Positions 24,545-33,969 of a DNA stretch of 64,000 nt are shown here, one piece after another. The position numbers and the translations under genes are program-made. The DNA lies in IMG/VR virus record IMGVR_UViG_3300037560_000207, positions 117,361 to 181,360 of that record. One strand, 5' to 3'. The stretch is from a virus. Below the pieces are notes generated by a model, which saw only the letters and a program-made list of their open reading frames with translations, was not told the DNA's origin and made no database searches. Each line of letters starts with the position of its first letter. Position 1 is the stretch's first letter.

Positions 24545-27136
24545 ATGATCGAGTTCGTGAATTGTGAATGTAAAGTCGAAAAGGGTGAATTCAATATCAA
24601 CAATATCCCTCTTAATTGTCCTGCTGTATGGCGACTTATCGGGGGTGGTCATACAGTTGGAATTTTTCAACTTGAGACAAAATTAGGTCAAGATTGGGCT
24701 GCAAAGGTACGACCTGATAGTATTGAGGAATTAGCTGCCTTAGTGAGTCTTCTTCGACCCGGACCATTAGAATGTCTCAGTGGTGATACACATATTACAA
24801 AAGGAAGATTTTTTGATAAAAGGGTAAATAAATATAAATTTTCCTATGTAATCATGAAAGATTTATATGAAAAATTTTTATTTTGGGAAAAATCAAAACA
24901 TAAAGGAAAAGCACAAAAAGGATTATCAATATTATCGGTAAATGAAGATACTAGGAAAATATTCAAAAATACCATTAAAAAAGTGATAAAAACCGGTACG
25001 CAAAAGGTTTATAAATTAAAACTAAAACTTACATTGTCACGATATAATTATAATAGAAAACGATTTTATACAATAAAAGCCACAGACGGACATAGATTTT
25101 TAACACAAAACGGCTGGAAAGAACTCTGGGAATTATGTTCCGGTGATTACATAGCTGTTATCAACCAAAATTTTGGACGCATTGATAGAAAAGATAGAAT
25201 GGCAATTGAGGGATTAAAGATTTTTAGAGATATTTGTTTATTCAATTATCAATATAAATGCCTTTTCTGTAATTGGAATTTGGGAACATTAGATGTAAAT
25301 CATATAAATGGAAATAGATATACTGACAATAGCCCAGATAATCTATGTTTTTTATGCCCAAATCACCATAGAATGTATACAGAAGGAATGATAACACAGG
25401 ATGACATATTACAAAAATTACCTGATGTAACGTTGCCCAACAAAAATGACATAAGATGGGTTTTATATGAAGGGAAAGAAGATTGTGGTGAAGAAGAAAC
25501 ATATGATATTGCTGTCGATGGTCCATTCCAGAATTATATAGCGTCAAGTGTTATCGTACATAATTCAGGTATGTCACAAGATTATGCTGATATTAAATTT
25601 GGTCGCAAAAAACATTCCTATTTACATTCATCTTTAAAGTCAATTTTAGAATCAACTTATGGCTGTATGGTATTTCAAGAACAAGCGCTGCGCATTGCTA
25701 CTGATGTGGCTGGATTTAATCCTATAGAGGCAGATACACTTCGAGCCGCAATCGGAAAGAAAAAGGCTGAACTTATGGCCAAATTAAAACCAAAATTTAT
25801 TAAAGGATGTCAAAATCATAGTAAAATTGGTAGAGGTATAGCTGAAGAAATTTTTGGCTGGATTGAAAAATGTCAGCGCTACTCGTTTAATAAAAGTCAC
25901 GCTTTAAGTTATGGGATGATTGCTTATCAAACCGCTTGGCTAAAATGTCATTTTCCACATGAATTTTTCACTAGTTATCTGACCTACTCTCAATATAAAG
26001 GTGACCCAAAAGAAGAAATTTATAAATTGGTACAGGATGCCAGATTATTTGGTGTTGATATTTTTCCCCCAGATATTCGGCGTGGTAATATTCACTTTCA
26101 AATGATTGAAGAACCTCAAAAAGGCGTAGCATTCGGTCTGGCGCATGTTAGGGGTGTCGGGGCTTCAGCAATCCAAAAGATCGTCTCAGCAGTCACGGAA
26201 ACGTCAGAAATAAGCTCTCTGGAGACTTGGGGTAACTTTCTTTCAGCGGTTCCCGATTTTCATAGAGATGTAGGTATTGCTTTAATTAAATCCGGTGCTT
26301 GTGATTGTTATAATATGCAACGTAGTGAAATGGTGCGCGAACTTGAAGTAGTATTAGGAACTACTGTCCATGATGAGACCGGAAAAAGAGTTGAAGCTAA
26401 AGGGTTGACAAATAAAGAGAAGCTTTACTTTTTCGAACAACTCCGAAAGGACGAAATGACCACTAGAGACATTTTGTTACAAATGGCCCAACCTCCAGGA
26501 AACAAAACAAAGACTATAAGCCAAATGAATAAACAAGAATTGGTAATAGCAGCCGTCGAATATCTTGATCAAGTTGCCGTTGCTTTTGATGGGGTGGTAT
26601 ATACTCCTGATGATTTAAAAAGCCAGACCAAAAAAGAAATTGAGGAATTGATGCTACAAAATGGTTATAAGAATGTAGTAATCAAACCCCCATGTTCAAG
26701 TGATACCAGACGCAAAAAAGTAGCATCCAAAGCGGAAATGTTAGAAAATCCATTAGAAGATACTAATAGAGTAAGTTCTGTGGCAGAAAAGCATTTCTTA
26801 GGTATTGCTTTATCGTGTTCCCCGGCTGATGATGCAGATGATAGTTTTGCAACCCATACTTGTTTAGAAATTGCCAAAGCATCAAACAATGAAGCTATTG
26901 CTGTTTGCGCAATTATTGATAATGTTAAATATACAAAAACCAAGCGTGGACGTAATCCAGGTCAATCAATGTGCTTTTTAACGATGTCGGATTCTACTTA
27001 CTCAATTGACGCTGTAGTATTTCCTGATGCATTTGAACGATTAAAGGCATTTTGCAAAAATGATTTAATTTGTTTGATATATGGGGATAAGAAAAAAGGC
27101 AGTTTTATAATACGTGATATTCAAAAGTTAATTTAA
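24545..27136 (+). CDS. dnaE: DNA polymerase III alpha (DnaE), C-terminal half, with intein
   Basis: 863 residues including a 264-residue intein (77-340). The N-terminal extein starts at the alpha segment after VKFDFLG: IPLNCPAVWRLI, GHTVGIFQLE and LLRPGPLE; after the intein follow SGMSQDYADIKFGRKKHSYLH, GCMVFQEQALRIA, FNKSHALSYGMIAYQTAWLK, later HhH-like (GVGASAIQKI) and OB-fold-like regions near the C-terminus. Residues needed for catalysis are in the other half, so both must associate. ATG 24545 is chosen; a TTG at 24521 is possible. A homing endonuclease follows. Confidence 0.87.
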   Translation: MIEFVNCECKVEKGEFNINNIPLNCPAVWRLIGGGHTVGIFQLETKLGQDWAAKVRPDSIEELAALVSLLRPGPLECLSGDTHITKGRFFDKRVNKYKFSYVIMKDLYEKFLFWEKSKHKGKAQKGLSILSVNEDTRKIFKNTIKKVIKTGTQKVYKLKLKLTLSRYNYNRKRFYTIKATDGHRFLTQNGWKELWELCSGDYIAVINQNFGRIDRKDRMAIEGLKIFRDICLFNYQYKCLFCNWNLGTLDVNHINGNRYTDNSPDNLCFLCPNHHRMYTEGMITQDDILQKLPDVTLPNKNDIRWVLYEGKEDCGEEETYDIAVDGPFQNYIASSVIVHNSGMSQDYADIKFGRKKHSYLHSSLKSILESTYGCMVFQEQALRIATDVAGFNPIEADTLRAAIGKKKAELMAKLKPKFIKGCQNHSKIGRGIAEEIFGWIEKCQRYSFNKSHALSYGMIAYQTAWLKCHFPHEFFTSYLTYSQYKGDPKEEIYKLVQDARLFGVDIFPPDIRRGNIHFQMIEEPQKGVAFGLAHVRGVGASAIQKIVSAVTETSEISSLETWGNFLSAVPDFHRDVGIALIKSGACDCYNMQRSEMVRELEVVLGTTVHDETGKRVEAKGLTNKEKLYFFEQLRKDEMTTRDILLQMAQPPGNKTKTISQMNKQELVIAAVEYLDQVAVAFDGVVYTPDDLKSQTKKEIEELMLQNGYKNVVIKPPCSSDTRRKKVASKAEMLENPLEDTNRVSSVAEKHFLGIALSCSPADDADDSFATHTCLEIAKASNNEAIAVCAIIDNVKYTKTKRGRNPGQSMCFLTMSDSTYSIDAVVFPDAFERLKAFCKNDLICLIYGDKKKGSFIIRDIQKLI
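24773..25564 (+). mobile_element. Intein with HNH endonuclease in the polymerase C-half
   Basis: 264 residues, starting CLSGDTHI (Cys1) after RPGPLE and ending VHN before Ser (SGMSQ). DGHRFLTQNGWKEL is a Hint-type block. An HNH motif replaces LAGLIDADG: CLFCNW, DVNHINGN and PDNLCFLCPNHH (about residues 239-280 of the protein). Removing it restores the continuous alpha sequence RPGPLESGM. HNH inteins are less common than LAGLIDADG ones. Confidence 0.9.
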
Positions 27137-27137
27137 A

Positions 27138-27773
27138 ATGCCAAAATTAATTGATTTGATTGGGAAAAAATTTGGAAGACTCGTTGTCTTGGAACGGGTT
27201 GAAAATAGCAAAAATAAACAAACTAGATGGTTATGCCAATGCAATTGTAAGGATGAAAATGAGATAATTGTTCAAGGTGGTAATCTCAAAAATAGTAATA
27301 CCCAAAGTTGTGGATGTCTATCGAAAAATAATGCTTTGAAACATGGCCATCGTAATGATGAAATTTATACGATATGGTCAGCAATGATTCAACGTTGTAC
27401 TAATCCTAATAATAAAGATTACAAAAATTATGGCGGACGAGGAATTACGGTTTACGAACGATGGATGGAACCCGAAAATTTTATTAAAGATATGATAAAG
27501 AAAAGGGAGCCTGGGCTTACACTCGAACGAATAGATAATAAACTAGGATATTCTAAAGATAATTGTGAATGGACCATCTATGAAAAACAAAATAGAAATA
27601 AACGAAATAATCGTTACGAAACATATAAAGGAAAACGATGGCTTTTTATAGAATTATGTAAAGAATATAATGCGCCTTATCACATTGTCTATAATAGGTA
27701 TTATAGACTCGACTGGACTTTAGAAGAAGCCCTTATGATACCAGTAAAAAAATATAAAAAAAAAGAAAAATAA
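27138..27773 (+). CDS. AP2/HNH-type homing endonuclease
   Basis: 211 residues, same plan as 13589-14230: LIGKKFGRLVV, zinc ribbon (CQCNCKD...CGC), YTIWSAMIQRCTNPNNKDYKNY, GGRGIT, ERIDNKLGYSKDNCEW and a C-terminal WTLEEAL helix, then a Lys-rich tail. It starts one base after the polymerase stop, a typical insertion next to a core gene. The following gap (27774-27855) holds a palindrome. Confidence 0.85.
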   Translation: MPKLIDLIGKKFGRLVVLERVENSKNKQTRWLCQCNCKDENEIIVQGGNLKNSNTQSCGCLSKNNALKHGHRNDEIYTIWSAMIQRCTNPNNKDYKNYGGRGITVYERWMEPENFIKDMIKKREPGLTLERIDNKLGYSKDNCEWTIYEKQNRNKRNNRYETYKGKRWLFIELCKEYNAPYHIVYNRYYRLDWTLEEALMIPVKKYKKKEK

Positions 27774-27821
27774 TCGACATTTAGCGGAACAAATATATAG
27801 GTTGGGCGTACAATAAGATAA

Positions 27822-27834
27822 CCACATTATGTGG
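27822..27834. promoter_or_regulatory. 13-base palindrome CCACATTATGTGG
   Basis: A perfect inverted repeat in the 82-base gap before the gene at 27856, eight bases after a weak TACAAT. It could be an operator or just a short hairpin. No other copy was noticed in the window. Confidence 0.3.
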
Positions 27835-27855
27835 CTCTCAAAAAGGAACAGTAAA

Positions 27856-28248
27856 ATGATTGATATAATTACGAAAAAACAAGTATGTGTAGAACATAAT
27901 AATATAAATCTTTCTGTACAGCAAGTTAGTGTTGTTTGTTCCTTATTAGATAAAAATAATATATCATATCATTTAGAGGATGATGCCATTTCAATAGATA
28001 GGGGACCAGAAATGACTAACATTACTATCCATAATAATAAAGATTCGATTTTTGTTCAAAAACTTTTGAATGAACAAAAAGAAGACAAAAATAAATTACC
28101 ACAAATAATAATACAAGGCAAACAAATTGGTTTTGGTCGTAGGGCAATAATTGATAGAGCTATTGATATAATATTAACTGATTCTAAAGATATTGATTGG
28201 CAAAAACATGATTTATCAATTCAGATTATTATTAAGATGGAGAAATAA
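27856..28248 (+). CDS. Hypothetical protein
   Basis: 130 residues. ATG 27856 has AAAAGGAAC upstream; an ATG at 27829 overlaps the palindrome and has no ribosome site. Mixed alpha/beta, charged, with no motif recognised. First gene of the SSB group. Confidence 0.6.
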   Translation: MIDIITKKQVCVEHNNINLSVQQVSVVCSLLDKNNISYHLEDDAISIDRGPEMTNITIHNNKDSIFVQKLLNEQKEDKNKLPQIIIQGKQIGFGRRAIIDRAIDIILTDSKDIDWQKHDLSIQIIIKMEK

Positions 28249-28590
28249 ATGGATAGTATATTTTGTAATGCAAAACCAGGTGATATAGTATATGATATTC
28301 CACAACCACCAATGTTACGGATACCAGAAAAGTTTTTTTTGAAACTTAATTCTAAAAGACAAGTGATAGCAATCAATGCAGCAGATAAGGAAATTGATTT
28401 TAATCCTGAAAAATTCTGCGAAACCCTAGAAAGGGCTAGAATCACTGCCGAACAACTATGGTGGAAATGGTTGTCGCAGAATAACAAAATAGCCTTTCTC
28501 GCTATTCAATGTCACCAATCTGGAAAATATCCAGAATTAAAACCTATGCAACAAACAGAACAATCTGAAGTAGTAAAATGTAAAGAATAA
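28249..28590 (+). CDS. Hypothetical protein
   Basis: 113 residues starting MDSIFCNAKPGDIVYDI. ATGGAGAAATAA precedes the start. It ends in a charged tail (CKE). No family recognised. It is adjacent to the SSB gene with a 32-base gap. Confidence 0.6.
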   Translation: MDSIFCNAKPGDIVYDIPQPPMLRIPEKFFLKLNSKRQVIAINAADKEIDFNPEKFCETLERARITAEQLWWKWLSQNNKIAFLAIQCHQSGKYPELKPMQQTEQSEVVKCKE

Positions 28591-28622
28591 TAAAAGTTTT
28601 TGAATTTGAAAGGCGAACAAAA

Positions 28623-29042
28623 ATGGCAGAATTAAGTGTATTTGGTGTTGGCGTAGCAACAGCAGACCCTGAATTGAGGTATGTTGGACAGAACAAAACA
28701 GCATTATGTACTGTCAACCTAGCTTTCAATCGGAGTTTCCGTGACAAGGAACAAAATTGGCAGACAGAAGCTTGTTTTTTAAGGGCTCAGGTCTGGGGTA
28801 ATCGGGCCGAGAAAATGGCCGAACTCGTCAAAAAGGGTCAGCCAATTTATGTTAGTGGTTATATGAAACAGGATTCGTGGGAAAATGACGATGGCCAGAA
28901 AAGAGTCTCGTATTCATTAAGTGTCCGAGACTTCCAACTGTGCGCCAAAAATGGAAAGAATAAGGATGAGGCGAAGAAAACAAATAAGGCTGAAACATCA
29001 GAACCCCCTCCGATGGAAAATGATGAATCGATACCATTCTGA
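28623..29042 (+). CDS. ssb: Single-stranded DNA-binding protein
   Basis: 139 residues with an OB fold: VGVATADPELRYV, FNRSFRDKEQNW, FLRAQVWGNRAEKMAELVKKG and YVSGYMKQDSWEND match the bacterial SSB fold. The acidic tail ends ENDESIPF, the typical partner-binding tip. Coats ssDNA at the fork. AAAGGCG precedes the start. Confidence 0.92.
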   Translation: MAELSVFGVGVATADPELRYVGQNKTALCTVNLAFNRSFRDKEQNWQTEACFLRAQVWGNRAEKMAELVKKGQPIYVSGYMKQDSWENDDGQKRVSYSLSVRDFQLCAKNGKNKDEAKKTNKAETSEPPPMENDESIPF

Positions 29043-29467
29043 TGAAACAGTGCTTTAAATGTAATATAAAGAAAAGCATAGAAGAGTTCTATAAACATTC
29101 AGGAATGATAGATGGACATCTTGGTAAATGTAAACAATGCTGTCGTGTCGAAAATATAACTAACAGAAAGAAAAAAGTCGCTTATTATGCTAACTATGAG
29201 AAACATCGTTTCCATGATCCGAAAAGAAAAAAACAGGTTATGGAAGCCAGTTATCGTATGCGAATCAATCATCCAAATAAATACAAAGCAAGATATACTA
29301 CAAGCAATGCTTTAAGAGATGGAAAATTAATTAAAGGACCATGTGAAGTTTGTAAAACAAAAATAAAAGTACAAAGCCATCACGATGATTATGATAAACC
29401 AATGGAAGTACGATGGCTATGTTTTCAGCATCATAGAGAATTACATGGACAGAAAGTATATTTGTAA
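29042..29467 (+). CDS. HNH-type zinc-binding endonuclease-like protein
   Basis: 141 residues: CFKCNIKK...CKQCC at the N-terminus and CEVCKTKIKVQSHHDDYDKP...CFQHHRELHG at the C-terminus, with the HNH-like pair HHDDY and HHRELHG. A common phage HNH/zinc family, probably a homing gene. It starts one base into the SSB stop. Confidence 0.7.
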   Translation: MKQCFKCNIKKSIEEFYKHSGMIDGHLGKCKQCCRVENITNRKKKVAYYANYEKHRFHDPKRKKQVMEASYRMRINHPNKYKARYTTSNALRDGKLIKGPCEVCKTKIKVQSHHDDYDKPMEVRWLCFQHHRELHGQKVYL

Positions 29468-30061
29468 ATGAACTATGGACAGTCGCTAGATAGATTTATC
29501 ACCTATTTAGCACGGAATATTGCGACTGTTTATCCTAGTAATTGCGCTGGTGAAGAAGACTATATCCAAGTAGGGCATTTAAAATTAGCTGAGATTCACA
29601 GGGATGAACAGGAAAAACATATTAATCATCTTGGGGCATATGCCATTATCGCAATAGCTCGTGCTATGAGGTATGCTGCTATAGAAGCAATGTATGCCGT
29701 ATCTGCTTCACACAGAATTAAAAAACAAGTCCATAGAATTGAAATGCTTTTAATTACTGGCAAGACAGAACAAGAAATATGTCAAGAATTAGAAATTACT
29801 AAAAATAAATTAGCAAGTTTACGATCATTAATTAATACCGAATCCTGGCATAGACTATTTGAAGAACCAACACAAAGTCTAGGGTCATTTTTTGTACCTG
29901 ATGATATTTTATCGTCTGACTATTTGACGGAAGAAGATAAGATTTTTATACAAGCACAATTAGAAGATACTATTGGAGATTTGGGATTGAGTCGAAAACA
30001 ACAATGGTTGCGGACAAAGAGTCTTCGTCCAAAATTGATACGGAGTGGTTATGGAATCTAA
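29468..30061 (+). CDS. Sigma-70-like factor (putative late sigma)
   Basis: 197 residues. GEEDYIQVGHLKLAEI resembles region 2.1/2.2 of sigma-70 (DLIQEG..GLLRA), AYAIIAIARAMRYAAIE resembles 2.3/2.4, and GKTEQEICQELEITKNKL a helix-turn-helix like region 3. No clear region 4 is visible, as in T4 gp55-like late sigma factors. It would recruit host RNA polymerase to phage late promoters. Similarity is by eye; confirm with HMM search. Confidence 0.55.
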   Translation: MNYGQSLDRFITYLARNIATVYPSNCAGEEDYIQVGHLKLAEIHRDEQEKHINHLGAYAIIAIARAMRYAAIEAMYAVSASHRIKKQVHRIEMLLITGKTEQEICQELEITKNKLASLRSLINTESWHRLFEEPTQSLGSFFVPDDILSSDYLTEEDKIFIQAQLEDTIGDLGLSRKQQWLRTKSLRPKLIRSGYGI

Positions 30062-31760
30062 TAGTAAACGTCGTATTTTATTTACAGGAGAGGCTTCTTT
30101 TTTAGCTACTGGGTTTAGTACTTATATAAATGAAGTAATGAAAAGACTACATGCAACTGGCGAGTTCGAACTTGCGGAACAAGGATCATACGCTCATGAT
30201 GATGATCTACGTTGTCAACAAGTACCATGGAAATTCTACCCAGTTGCTCCTGCTCGTAGTAATCAACAAGCTATGCAAAAATACGCTTCTAGACCAACAA
30301 ATCAATTTGGTGAAGATAAATTTACTGATGTATGTTTAGATTTCAAACCAGATATTGTTATATCTATAACAGATTGGTGGATGTCTGAGTATGTTGAAAG
30401 ATCACCATTGAGACCTAATTTTTCCTGGGTTCAAATGCCAACAATTGACGGTGAACCACAAAAGCCAGTCTGGTTAGATACATATAAGCGATCAGATGGA
30501 ATTTTAACATATTCAGATTATGGTATGAATTTACTCAAAAAGACCGGTAGACGTGGTACAAAACTTATTACAAAAGCATCCCCTGGTGTTGATCTTGAAA
30601 CATTTAAGCCGCCAGATGACAAAAGAGCACATAAGACAAGATTAGGAATTGACCCAAATTCTTTGATTGTTGGTATGACTGCTAGAAACCAAAAACGAAA
30701 ATTGTACTATGACTTAATAGAAGCATTTTCGATGTGGCTTCATCAATCTAAAACTAAGGGACATTTAGAATTAGCAAAAAAGACATTTCTTTATCTTCAT
30801 ACTAGTTATCCAGACGTAGGATATGATATCGGTAAAGCAATCCGAGATTTTAAAGTTAGTAACAAAGTTATTATGACATATCTATGTAATAATTGTCAAA
30901 CTGCTTATCCATCATTTTTTGCTGGTGAATTAACAATTTGTCGTAAATGTGGTAAACTTGCAGCCCATCCACCAAATGCTAATCATTCATGTCCGCGCAA
31001 TGTATTAGCAGATATTATGAAAACATTCGATCTTTATGTTCAATATTCCATATGTGAGGGTTCAGGTATGCCTCCAGTTGAAGCAATGTGCTGCGGGGTT
31101 CCAGTAATGGCTGTAGATTATTCTGCTATGCATGATTATTTTGATTGCCCGACAGCCATTCCGATTAGAGTACAACGTTTTTTCTGGGAAGCGATCATAG
31201 AGACGGAACAAAAACGAGCGCTTCCAGACAATATGGATTTTGTTAATAAATTAGATAGATTTTTGAAACAAAACGAATCTAAACGAATTGAAAAATCACA
31301 ACAGACCAGAAATTATGCCGAAGAATTAATTGAAACTTATGGTCAAGACCAAAAGATGCCAAGATATAGCTGGGATAGAACAGCAGCTATCTGGGGACAA
31401 GTTCTTCGTGAAACTAAAATCAAAGATCAACAAACAACTTGGCTTTGTCCAACTTCTCGTGTACATAATCCTATCTTGACTCCACCCAGCAATGATATGA
31501 ATAATAGTGAATTTGTTAACTGGGTAATTGGTAAAATATGGAATCGACCGGATATGCTTCGTACACATTTTGCAGGTGAATGGCTCAAGTCACTGAATAG
31601 TGGTTCTAAAACAGTTGGTGATAAGCGAATACCGTTTGGTCGTAAAGAATTTGTGGATCATTTTATGGGAATGATACAGCAATCAAATGTGATAGAAGAG
31701 AAAAGGTTGGCGATTTTGAATCGTAAAACTTCAGACGCAGTAAAAGTGACGGTGATATAA
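30051..31760 (+). CDS. Large glycosyltransferase (GT-B) with zinc ribbon insert
   Basis: 569 residues from ATG 30051 (CGGAG upstream). RILFTGEASFLATGFSTYINEV is a GT4-like N-terminus; PGVDLETFKPP and GMTARNQKRK lead the donor domain; CEGSGMPPVEAMCCGVPVM is the GT4 loop. A zinc-binding insert CNNC...CRKCG...C lies at about 278-310. Starts inside the sigma-like gene. Part of the second glycan block. Confidence 0.82.
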   Translation: MESNSKRRILFTGEASFLATGFSTYINEVMKRLHATGEFELAEQGSYAHDDDLRCQQVPWKFYPVAPARSNQQAMQKYASRPTNQFGEDKFTDVCLDFKPDIVISITDWWMSEYVERSPLRPNFSWVQMPTIDGEPQKPVWLDTYKRSDGILTYSDYGMNLLKKTGRRGTKLITKASPGVDLETFKPPDDKRAHKTRLGIDPNSLIVGMTARNQKRKLYYDLIEAFSMWLHQSKTKGHLELAKKTFLYLHTSYPDVGYDIGKAIRDFKVSNKVIMTYLCNNCQTAYPSFFAGELTICRKCGKLAAHPPNANHSCPRNVLADIMKTFDLYVQYSICEGSGMPPVEAMCCGVPVMAVDYSAMHDYFDCPTAIPIRVQRFFWEAIIETEQKRALPDNMDFVNKLDRFLKQNESKRIEKSQQTRNYAEELIETYGQDQKMPRYSWDRTAAIWGQVLRETKIKDQQTTWLCPTSRVHNPILTPPSNDMNNSEFVNWVIGKIWNRPDMLRTHFAGEWLKSLNSGSKTVGDKRIPFGRKEFVDHFMGMIQQSNVIEEKRLAILNRKTSDAVKVTVI

Positions 31761-32941
31761 TGAAAATCGTATATATTGCTCCATACTATGATGGAACCGG
31801 GTATAGTAATCAAGCAGTACACAATATGCTTGCAATGAAAGCTGGCGGTATTGATGTTGTTGCCCGTGCAGTAAAATTATCTCAATCTAAAAATAATGAA
31901 TTAGCAGCAAAAGTAAAACATCTTGAAGATAAAAATACTGATAATGTTGATATAGTAATCCAACATGTTTTGCCGAATTTATTTGAATATAAAGATGGTG
32001 TTAAAAATATTGGCATGTTTTGCTGGGAGACAACCCACTTTCGACGATCAAATTGGTCTCATTGTTGCAATCTTATGGATGAAATATGGGTGCCGTCTAT
32101 ACAAAATGCTCAGGCTGTCAAAGATAGTAATGTAATAGTACCAGTCAAAATATTCCCGTGCGCCTGCGATATTACTCGTTTTAATAATCCACCAGTTCCG
32201 TTAAATATACCAATCTTAAAAAATAAATGTGTGTTCTATACAATAAGCGAGATGATTCGTCGTAAAAATATAGTTGCAATATTACGAGCATTTTATAGTA
32301 CCTTTAGTTTGCGTGACGATGTAGTATTAGTAATTAAAACAAGTATTCCTGGCAAATCCTCGGACGAGGCAACAGATATACTTAGAACGACTATCGAAGA
32401 TATCAAAAAATCATTACATACATATGTTAGACATCCGTATTATCCACCAGTTGTATGTATTACAGATTTTTTGCCAGACAATAAATTAGATCAATTGCAT
32501 GTCGCTTGTGATGTTTTTGTTTCTGCAAGTCATGGAGAAGCTTGGGGAATACCAGCACACGACGCAATGGGGTTTGGTAATCCAGTCATATTAAGTAATT
32601 GGGGTGCTTATCCAGAATTGACGTATGAACAAGCACATCTATATTGGAAACCAGCACACCATAAATTTGAATGGCCCGGAGAACAAAAATGTGGATGGCT
32701 CATAAAGGGACAATTAACACCTTGCTTCGGAGCTGTTGAAAGTTTTCCAGATTTATATACAGGCCAAGAGCGCTGGTTTGATCCAGATATTTGTCATTTT
32801 ATTTTTAATATGAAAGAAGCGTATAAAGAATGGCAAAATGGACAATTACATATCAGAGGAGAAGCTGCTAAACAACGCGCTGCCGAATTTTCATATGAAA
32901 AGGTCGGTCAAATAGCTAAGGAACTATTAAAGGAAAAATAA
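31760..32941 (+). CDS. Glycosyltransferase, GT4-like
   Basis: 393 residues. MKIVYIAPYYDGTGYSNQAVH, GMFCWETTHFRRSNW, SEMIRRKNIVAILRAF and SASHGEAWGIPAHDAMGFG (the E-rich GT4 donor motif) are clear. It likely builds a glycan. ATG overlaps the previous stop (ATAATG). Confidence 0.82.
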   Translation: MKIVYIAPYYDGTGYSNQAVHNMLAMKAGGIDVVARAVKLSQSKNNELAAKVKHLEDKNTDNVDIVIQHVLPNLFEYKDGVKNIGMFCWETTHFRRSNWSHCCNLMDEIWVPSIQNAQAVKDSNVIVPVKIFPCACDITRFNNPPVPLNIPILKNKCVFYTISEMIRRKNIVAILRAFYSTFSLRDDVVLVIKTSIPGKSSDEATDILRTTIEDIKKSLHTYVRHPYYPPVVCITDFLPDNKLDQLHVACDVFVSASHGEAWGIPAHDAMGFGNPVILSNWGAYPELTYEQAHLYWKPAHHKFEWPGEQKCGWLIKGQLTPCFGAVESFPDLYTGQERWFDPDICHFIFNMKEAYKEWQNGQLHIRGEAAKQRAAEFSYEKVGQIAKELLKEK

Positions 32942-33961
32942 ATGGCTGCACCACTTTCTGGAATATTAAGAAGTATTAATAGAGACAAAAATCGTCCTCT
33001 AAATATTCTTTTTAGTTTAAACCATGAAGCATATCAAGCAACATTGGCTAAAACGGGACATAATTTCTATATGGTAAATCACCCTCGATTCCATCAATGG
33101 GATAAAACAGAACGAGAAATGCCATCGAATATCATCCCGTTAGGAAATGGAGAAATACCACATCAATTAAAAACTGATATAGCATTTGATTTAGTACTTT
33201 CCCAAAATCGAATAGATCATTACCCTATTATGGTACAATTGGCTAAACAACTTAATTGCCCATTATTGCAAATGGAACATACTTTAAATTGGCCAGACTG
33301 GGATGATAAAACAATAGAACGGATAGGACATCTCCCATGTGATCATGATATTTTTGCTACTGAATTTTCAGTTGAAGCATGGTTTCGTGATCTCAATGAT
33401 CCAAATATTACAGTTATTAGACATGGTATGGATACTGACTTTTGGAATGACTGGGTTGGTGGTGATGGGAAAATAATGACTGCGGTATGGAATTATCCTC
33501 AACGAAATAAAATTTGTGGTTTTGATTTATACAAAGAAGTAACGAAAGGTCTTCCTACTAATGCATGGGGAGATAGTCCAGGCTTTTCAAAGATGGCCAA
33601 AGATACTGATCATCTTAGAGAACTTTATCGTCATGCTTCAGTCTTTTTAAATACAACCCTATGGTCTACAACGCCATTTGGATTATTAGAAGCTATGTCT
33701 GTTGGGTGCCCAATTGTGACAACAGCAACCACTGCAATGCCCGAATTTATTAAGGATGGCGTAAATGGATTCATAACCAATGATCCCAAAATAATGCGTG
33801 AACGACTTGAGGAATTGATTGCTGATCCAGAATTAGGTAAAAAAATAGGTGATGCTGGTAGAGAAACAGTGTTAAAACAATTTGGACAACAACGATTTTT
33901 AGATGAATGGAATAAAGCATTTTGGAAAGTTGCAGAATGTCCTCCTGGTAAATGGCAATAG
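32942..33961 (+). CDS. Glycosyltransferase, GT4-like
   Basis: 339 residues. VIRHGMDTDFW, TAVWNYPQRNKICGFDLYKE and TLWSTTPFGLLEAMSVGCPIV are GT-B donor motifs. ATG 32942 directly follows the previous stop. Third GT-B enzyme in a row. Confidence 0.82.
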   Translation: MAAPLSGILRSINRDKNRPLNILFSLNHEAYQATLAKTGHNFYMVNHPRFHQWDKTEREMPSNIIPLGNGEIPHQLKTDIAFDLVLSQNRIDHYPIMVQLAKQLNCPLLQMEHTLNWPDWDDKTIERIGHLPCDHDIFATEFSVEAWFRDLNDPNITVIRHGMDTDFWNDWVGGDGKIMTAVWNYPQRNKICGFDLYKEVTKGLPTNAWGDSPGFSKMAKDTDHLRELYRHASVFLNTTLWSTTPFGLLEAMSVGCPIVTTATTAMPEFIKDGVNGFITNDPKIMRERLEELIADPELGKKIGDAGRETVLKQFGQQRFLDEWNKAFWKVAECPPGKWQ

Positions 33962-33969
33962 GGAAAAAT

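Noticed and set aside
19380-24560. Split intein joining the polymerase halves
   Set aside because: No Cys1 block at the first half's end and no Hint C-block at the second half's beginning; the intein lies further in and is complete.
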